From: Treponema vincentii
GTDB taxonomy: Bacteria > Spirochaetota > Spirochaetia > Treponematales > Treponemataceae
DNA: 64,000 nt
Reading direction: 5' to 3'
Assembly: GCF_010365865.1 (NCBI RefSeq)
Contig: NZ_CP048020.1
Span: 124,001-188,000 of the forward strand
Every line of letters starts with the position of its first letter. The first letter of the stretch is position 1. The notes below the pieces were generated by a model. That model was not told the DNA's origin. It worked only from the letters and a program-made list of their open reading frames with translations, and did no database searches. A program made the position numbers and the translations under genes. Shown here one piece after another: positions 60,776 through 64,000 of the stretch.

Positions 60776-60804
60776 TTGACAGCGGTATTATGGTGTGGTA
60801 TGCT
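60776..60804 (+). promoter_or_regulatory. Consensus promoter placing the start codon at the transcript 5' end
   Basis: TTGACA (60776-60781), exactly 17 bp, TATGCT (60799-60804). The expected transcription start is near 60811, only 4-10 nt before three consecutive ATG codons (60815, 60818, 60821), so the mRNA would be leaderless or nearly so. Confidence 0.75.
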
Positions 60805-60814
60805 TTTAGAATAT

Positions 60815-61411
60815 ATGATGATGGAACGAAATAAATGGCTTTTAGTTTTGGCGGCTGCCGTAGTTGCAGCGGCGGTGATGTCCTGCACGAGCGTGTGGAA
60901 TAAGAAATACAAAGATGATGCAGGAGTCATGTATGGGATGATCTATGACGAACGGGAAGAAGGTGTGGCGTTGGTCAACGTAAAGGTAAACGGAAAGCTG
61001 AAGGCGGTGTCGGACGGGCAGGGGCGGTTTATCCTACAGTTTTATTTTGCGGATATAAAGGATAAGAAGGAACAACTGATAGAATTGGAAAAAGAAGGGT
61101 ACGAAAAATTTAAGCAGGTATTTTATTATGAACCTCTGAGCTTATTGCATTTAAGGCTTGAAAGCGGTGAATACTTATTAAAAGAAGCGGAAGGGGGGAT
61201 AGAGAACGGAAACTATGAAGAAGCGGAGGGGTTTCTTGATCGAGCGTTCGAAATAGAAGAGAGCCGAGATGAAAGTCTTTATTTGAGAGCGGTGATACGA
61301 TATAAGGAAGGGAAAGCTGATGAGGCGCTTGCGGCGTTAGAAAGCATGAGCAGAAAGGAATATGCTGCGGTAAAAGCGTTTATGCAGATGCTGGAAGGGG
61401 TAAGGAAATAA
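60815..61411 (+). CDS. TPR-containing lipoprotein, first gene of a purine-rich operon
   Basis: A 198-residue lipoprotein. The signal MMMERNKWLLVLAAAVVAAAVMS-C gives a lipobox VMS-C. Residues about 35-75 (GVMYGMIYDEREEGVALVNVKVNGKLKAVSDGQGRFIL) look like a carboxypeptidase-regulatory/Cna-B beta sandwich. The second half is TPR-like (GEYLLKEAEGGIENGNYEEAEGFLDRAFEIEE ... YLRAVIRYKEGKADEALAALE). Three ATGs at 60815-60823 are possible starts with no Shine-Dalgarno; the promoter at 60776-60804 suggests leaderless initiation. The coding strand is unusually rich in GAA, AAA, GGA, GGG and AGG compared with genes to the left. Followed after 2 bp by the next gene. Confidence 0.82.
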   Translation: MMMERNKWLLVLAAAVVAAAVMSCTSVWNKKYKDDAGVMYGMIYDEREEGVALVNVKVNGKLKAVSDGQGRFILQFYFADIKDKKEQLIELEKEGYEKFKQVFYYEPLSLLHLRLESGEYLLKEAEGGIENGNYEEAEGFLDRAFEIEESRDESLYLRAVIRYKEGKADEALAALESMSRKEYAAVKAFMQMLEGVRK

Positions 61412-61413
61412 AA

Positions 61414-62040
61414 GTGGAGCGGCGGATAAAAGGATACCTCAGAAAAGCTGCGGCAGTGTCGGCTTTTGCGCTTTTAGTTTTGAATACCGCTATACTGGTG
61501 AGTGTGCAAAGCAGGCAAAAAGAGATGGAAAGGATGCTGACGCTTGCTTTAGAGCAAGGGAGAGATGCAGCGGAAAAAGCGCTTGGGGCACAGGGAGAGG
61601 AAATAAAAGAGGCGATCGCGGTAAGCGAAGCGAATATAAACGGGCGACTGGACAGGATAGAGAAAACGATGATTGCACAGGGGCGGGTAAAACGCGGAGC
61701 GGCGGGGCAAGTTCCGGCAGGAGAAAAAGAAAGCGGGAGGGGAGTGCGGCTCTTGTATGATGAAACATATTTGGAAGGGAAAGAAGAAGAAGCCTACCGG
61801 CTTTTAAAGGGAAAGAAATATGCCGCGGCATATCAACTGTATAATGAAATTGTAGAAAAAGATCCGGAGCGACTTATGAGCCGGTATTACCGGATGTATA
61901 GCTTATTTTACGCGAATGAAATGAACAGAGAAAATTATGCGTTTTTATTGAAAGAAATCGAATATCTGCGGGGGATGGGGATGAATGAAGATAGCTTTAA
62001 TAAGATAGAAGCGTTTATCGGAAAGGAAGGCTTATTTTAG
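61414..62040 (+). CDS. Membrane-anchored coiled-coil/TPR protein
   Basis: A 208-residue protein. One N-terminal hydrophobic helix (AAAVSAFALLVLNTAILVSV) is followed by a charged coiled coil (about 35-90, QKEMERMLTLALEQGRDAAEKALGAQGEEIKEAI). TPR-like helices come after 115 (YLEGKEEEAYRLLKGKKYAAAYQLYNEIVEKDPERLMSRYYRMYSLFYANE). Start is GTG 61414, two bases after the previous stop, so it is cotranscribed. Its stop lies within a 13-bp hairpin. Function unknown; probably an assembly partner in the envelope. Confidence 0.78.
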   Translation: MERRIKGYLRKAAAVSAFALLVLNTAILVSVQSRQKEMERMLTLALEQGRDAAEKALGAQGEEIKEAIAVSEANINGRLDRIEKTMIAQGRVKRGAAGQVPAGEKESGRGVRLLYDETYLEGKEEEAYRLLKGKKYAAAYQLYNEIVEKDPERLMSRYYRMYSLFYANEMNRENYAFLLKEIEYLRGMGMNEDSFNKIEAFIGKEGLF

Positions 62041-62167
62041 ACAATGCAGTTGGCATTGTCTAAAAACGCTGCGAGTTTGCGTTCGCAAACATCGCTTATT
62101 AACATGTGCGCTACCGCGCACGAATTCGGCAGCCTCAAAAATTGATATTTTGTTCGGCTGTCGAATT
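62035..62167 (+). repeat. Four consecutive hairpins in the operon spacer
   Basis: TTTTAGACAATGC-AGTTG-GCATTGTCTAAAA (62035-62065, perfect 13 bp, includes the upstream stop codon); GCGAGTTTGC-GTTC-GCAAACATCGC (62071-62095); GTGCGC-TACC-GCGCAC (62106-62121); AATTCGGCAGCC with GGCTGTCGAATT (62123-62134 and 62156-62167, one G-T). The second and third match the small-loop class near 28.4 and 25.8 kb. They may attenuate or protect the operon mRNA. Confidence 0.65.
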
Positions 62168-62188
62168 TTAAGGAACGAGGAATAGTAG

Positions 62189-63214
62189 ATGAGGGGCGGT
62201 AAGTCGTTTTTATTGGCATGTGTTATTGCAGTATTGCATACGGTAGCGGCGCATGGGGAGCGCGTTTATATTGCGCCGATTTTAAGCGTGGATGCAGGTG
62301 AGGAACGGTACGAAATAGACGAGCGGTATCAGGATGATATTTATCAGAGCCTTGAAGAACAAAAAGGGGCGCTTGAAATGATGGTAGTAAAAACACCCGC
62401 GCAGATAAAGACAGTGAGGTCTTCCTATGATGCCTTAAAAGTATGTAAAGAAGAAAAGATTGAGTATTTGCTCTATGGATGGGTAAAAAAGAGCGAGCAT
62501 ACGTATGAAGGAGAACTGCGGATATTTGACGGAGAGGGGCGTAAGAATATTTATACCGTATACGAAAAAGACGGAGCGGCAGAATATGAAGCGTTTATAA
62601 GGAATATCAGCGGGAAAGTAGTAGAAAAGTTGCGGGAGCTTTTTTACCTACCGGCTGAGGAAAAAGGTGAAACGCACAGTAAAATCAATGTACAAGCGGA
62701 GATAGGCTATTGGACATTTATGAATAAAGATTGGCTCAAATATCTTACGGGAACAATAAGCGTTGGAGGAGGGCTTGAAGTAATACCGAAAGACGTAGTT
62801 TTTTCTTGGAAGAAAATAAATATGTATTTTTCGATCGGATTTGCAGCGGATTATCGTTTGGCAGTGAGCGGAAAAGAGGCAATAAAAAGTTACCTACATA
62901 CCATTGATATCGCAGGATATACGAATGTGTATGTTAATTTTCATAATGAGCACACTATATACGGGAAAACGGGGGTATTCTATGATTTTGATATTCTTTC
63001 ATATAGTGATAAATATGCAGACGGCAAGGTGTCCCACTCGGGAGCGGTAGGTATGGTTTTTGGACTTGGATATAAATACGGAATTAATGAGAAGGTGCGT
63101 TTGCTGTTTGAGAATGATTTTGAATGTATTTTTTATAAGAAAGTGATGGGAAAATATAAAGGGACGTTCGGGGTGGAAGTGGAAGTATTTAAAAAGGAGT
63201 ATAAGGGAAGATGA
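62189..63214 (+). CDS. Exported beta-rich envelope protein of unknown function
   Basis: A 341-residue protein with a signal peptide (MRGGKSFLLACVIAVLHTVAAHG). The first mature half (about 24-145) is alpha/beta and resembles the domain of periplasmic proteins that compute a small output (IEYLLYGWVKKSEHTYEGELRIFDGEGRKNIYTVYEKDG). The second half has amphipathic strands with alternating aromatics (INVQAEIGYWTFMNKDW, FSIGFAADYRLAV, GMVFGLGYKYGINEKVRLLFENDFECIFYKK), as in outer-membrane barrels. GGAACGAGGAATAGTAG precedes ATG 62189. The next gene overlaps its stop by 4 bp (ATGA). Confidence 0.78.
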   Translation: MRGGKSFLLACVIAVLHTVAAHGERVYIAPILSVDAGEERYEIDERYQDDIYQSLEEQKGALEMMVVKTPAQIKTVRSSYDALKVCKEEKIEYLLYGWVKKSEHTYEGELRIFDGEGRKNIYTVYEKDGAAEYEAFIRNISGKVVEKLRELFYLPAEEKGETHSKINVQAEIGYWTFMNKDWLKYLTGTISVGGGLEVIPKDVVFSWKKINMYFSIGFAADYRLAVSGKEAIKSYLHTIDIAGYTNVYVNFHNEHTIYGKTGVFYDFDILSYSDKYADGKVSHSGAVGMVFGLGYKYGINEKVRLLFENDFECIFYKKVMGKYKGTFGVEVEVFKKEYKGR

Positions 63215-63972
63215 GACGGAGCGTGGTTGCAGCGGCGTTAATAGTAGGTTCAATAGTGATATATGGCGGATGCGGGAACGGTATATACGGCATTGTTGCG
63301 CGGGATCAGGGAGATCCCGATACGTTTTATCTGAACGTAGATTCATTTAGCGAAGAGAATGTCATACGGTGCAGTTGGGCAAAAGATGAGCGGTGCGACA
63401 GATATATTGTGATGAGGAGCGAAGATAGGGAGCCGTTACATTTTGAAAAAGTATATGAGGGAGACGGGACGAGGTATGAAGATGCGGTGTTAAAAGAAGA
63501 TACACGGTACTTATATCGGCTGGATAAGGTGCGGGGAAAAAGAGGTTTTAAAGGAAAGACCCATTACATGGGGATATACAGTAAACAGGTAAAAGATGTG
63601 TATGAGCCGAATGATAAGAAAGAGAATGCGGTTCTTTTGGAAAGTGATAAACAAGCAAATGTGTATTATTACCGGTCGACGGAAGGGACGATTTTAGAGG
63701 ATGAAGACTGGTATAAGATAAGAGTTCCGGCGAGGAGGCAGGCGAAGATAACGATTATCTATAATGTTGCAAACCAGCCCTTTGTTATCACGAAACCGTA
63801 CAACGGAGAGGAGGAGCGTCCTGCAACGAATGGCTTCGTTGAGATAAAAAACGATACGGACTACGAAAGGGAATTGAGGTTTAAAATATCATTGGATAAG
63901 AACATTGTCGTAAGCGGAAGTGCGGGAGGTGCATGCTATCGGTATACCTTGCGCCTTTTATCAATTGAATAG
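63211..63972 (+). CDS. Lipoprotein with FN3-like and PPC-type domains
   Basis: A 253-residue lipoprotein (MRRSVVAAALIVGSIVIYGG-C, lipobox YGG-C). Residues about 38-110 form an FN3-like sandwich (NVIRCSWAKDERCDRYIVMRSED ... RYLYRLDKVRGKRGF). From about 128 a pre-peptidase C-terminal-type beta domain begins with the signature YEPNDKKENAVLL and later EDEDWYKIRVPAR. PPC domains are common at the ends of secreted peptidases; here it stands alone, so a binding or assembly role is likelier. It overlaps the previous gene by ATGA and is followed by another start at 63985. Confidence 0.82.
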   Translation: MRRSVVAAALIVGSIVIYGGCGNGIYGIVARDQGDPDTFYLNVDSFSEENVIRCSWAKDERCDRYIVMRSEDREPLHFEKVYEGDGTRYEDAVLKEDTRYLYRLDKVRGKRGFKGKTHYMGIYSKQVKDVYEPNDKKENAVLLESDKQANVYYYRSTEGTILEDEDWYKIRVPARRQAKITIIYNVANQPFVITKPYNGEEERPATNGFVEIKNDTDYERELRFKISLDKNIVVSGSAGGACYRYTLRLLSIE

Positions 63973-63984
63973 GGAAAGAGCGAG

Positions 63985-64000
63985 ATGAAAAGAAAGGTCG
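63985..64000 (+). CDS. Start of the next operon gene, cut by the window edge
   Basis: ATG 63985 (M-K-R-K-V...) lies 12 bp after the previous stop with GGGAAAGAGCGAG upstream as RBS, so the operon continues. Only five codons are visible; nothing can be said of function. Confidence 0.5.

Overview
The window reads as chromosome of an oral-type Treponema (spirochete). Pointers are a spirochaetal/mitochondrial-type EF-G with an [10 protein letters not shown]1 loop, a tmRNA with tag ANNDSSDYALAA, a Trep_Strep-type ECF S component, a P13-like outer-membrane protein, many FN3/TPR/PQQ lipoproteins and a moderate GC content. The T. medium/T. vincentii group is my best guess, but species cannot be fixed from this stretch.

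Layout. 1-4.4 kb: a broken TPR exported protein, a large anchored unknown and an FN3 lipoprotein. 4.4-7.2 kb: fusA with a RecA/KaiC-like ATPase. 7.4-12.4 kb: an AraC regulator, a three-gene ECF transporter and a NifU-like scaffold. 12.5-21.2 kb: a giant Ig-like surface protein, a GPH symporter and a frameshifted malQ. 21.3-25 kb: a heterodimeric ABC exporter. 25-26 kb: a 1 kb gene-free array of hairpins. 26-32.7 kb: metal homeostasis (His-rich Zn/Cd ATPase, SmtB-like regulator with operator, AEC permease, and a second P-type ATPase operon). 33-35.6 kb: two tRNAs, PTS enzyme I and a RelBE-like toxin-antitoxin pair. 35.7-43.4 kb: der, a MerR regulator and the fliA/fapA motility cluster, then pncB. 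43.5-49.6 kb: surface and lipoprotein genes with a truncated LuxR regulator. 49.8-54.6 kb: membrane pyrophosphatase, trpS, a Bax-inhibitor-like protein and ssrA. 54.6-60.7 kb: an exported unknown, an MptE/DUF115 protein, ftsI-type PBP and signal peptidase I. 60.8-64 kb: a purine-rich operon of TPR, beta-rich and PPC-domain envelope proteins.

The most striking signal is not protein-coding. Intergenic DNA (24.97-26.0 kb, 55.69-56.05 kb, single copies near 8.55 and 48.56 kb, a half copy at 35.63 kb) carries a family of hairpins with a constant hexaloop A-N-G-G-A-N and stems of completely different sequence that are almost always exactly 14 bp (long form) or 5-6 bp (short form). Loop plus closing pairs, for example GTAC-AAGGAT-GTAC, match the CsrA/RsmA high-affinity consensus RUACARGGAUGU with GGA in the loop. 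This suggests a dispersed CsrA-decoy or CsrA-target repeat family. A second hairpin class with 3-4 nt loops accompanies it, and a 145-bp foldback MITE-like element has at least three partial relatives in the window.

A caution: at least five genes (TPR gene, Ig-like protein, malQ twice, LuxR regulator) are interrupted by one- or two-base length changes in homopolymers. Sequencing error, phase variation and decay cannot be told apart here.
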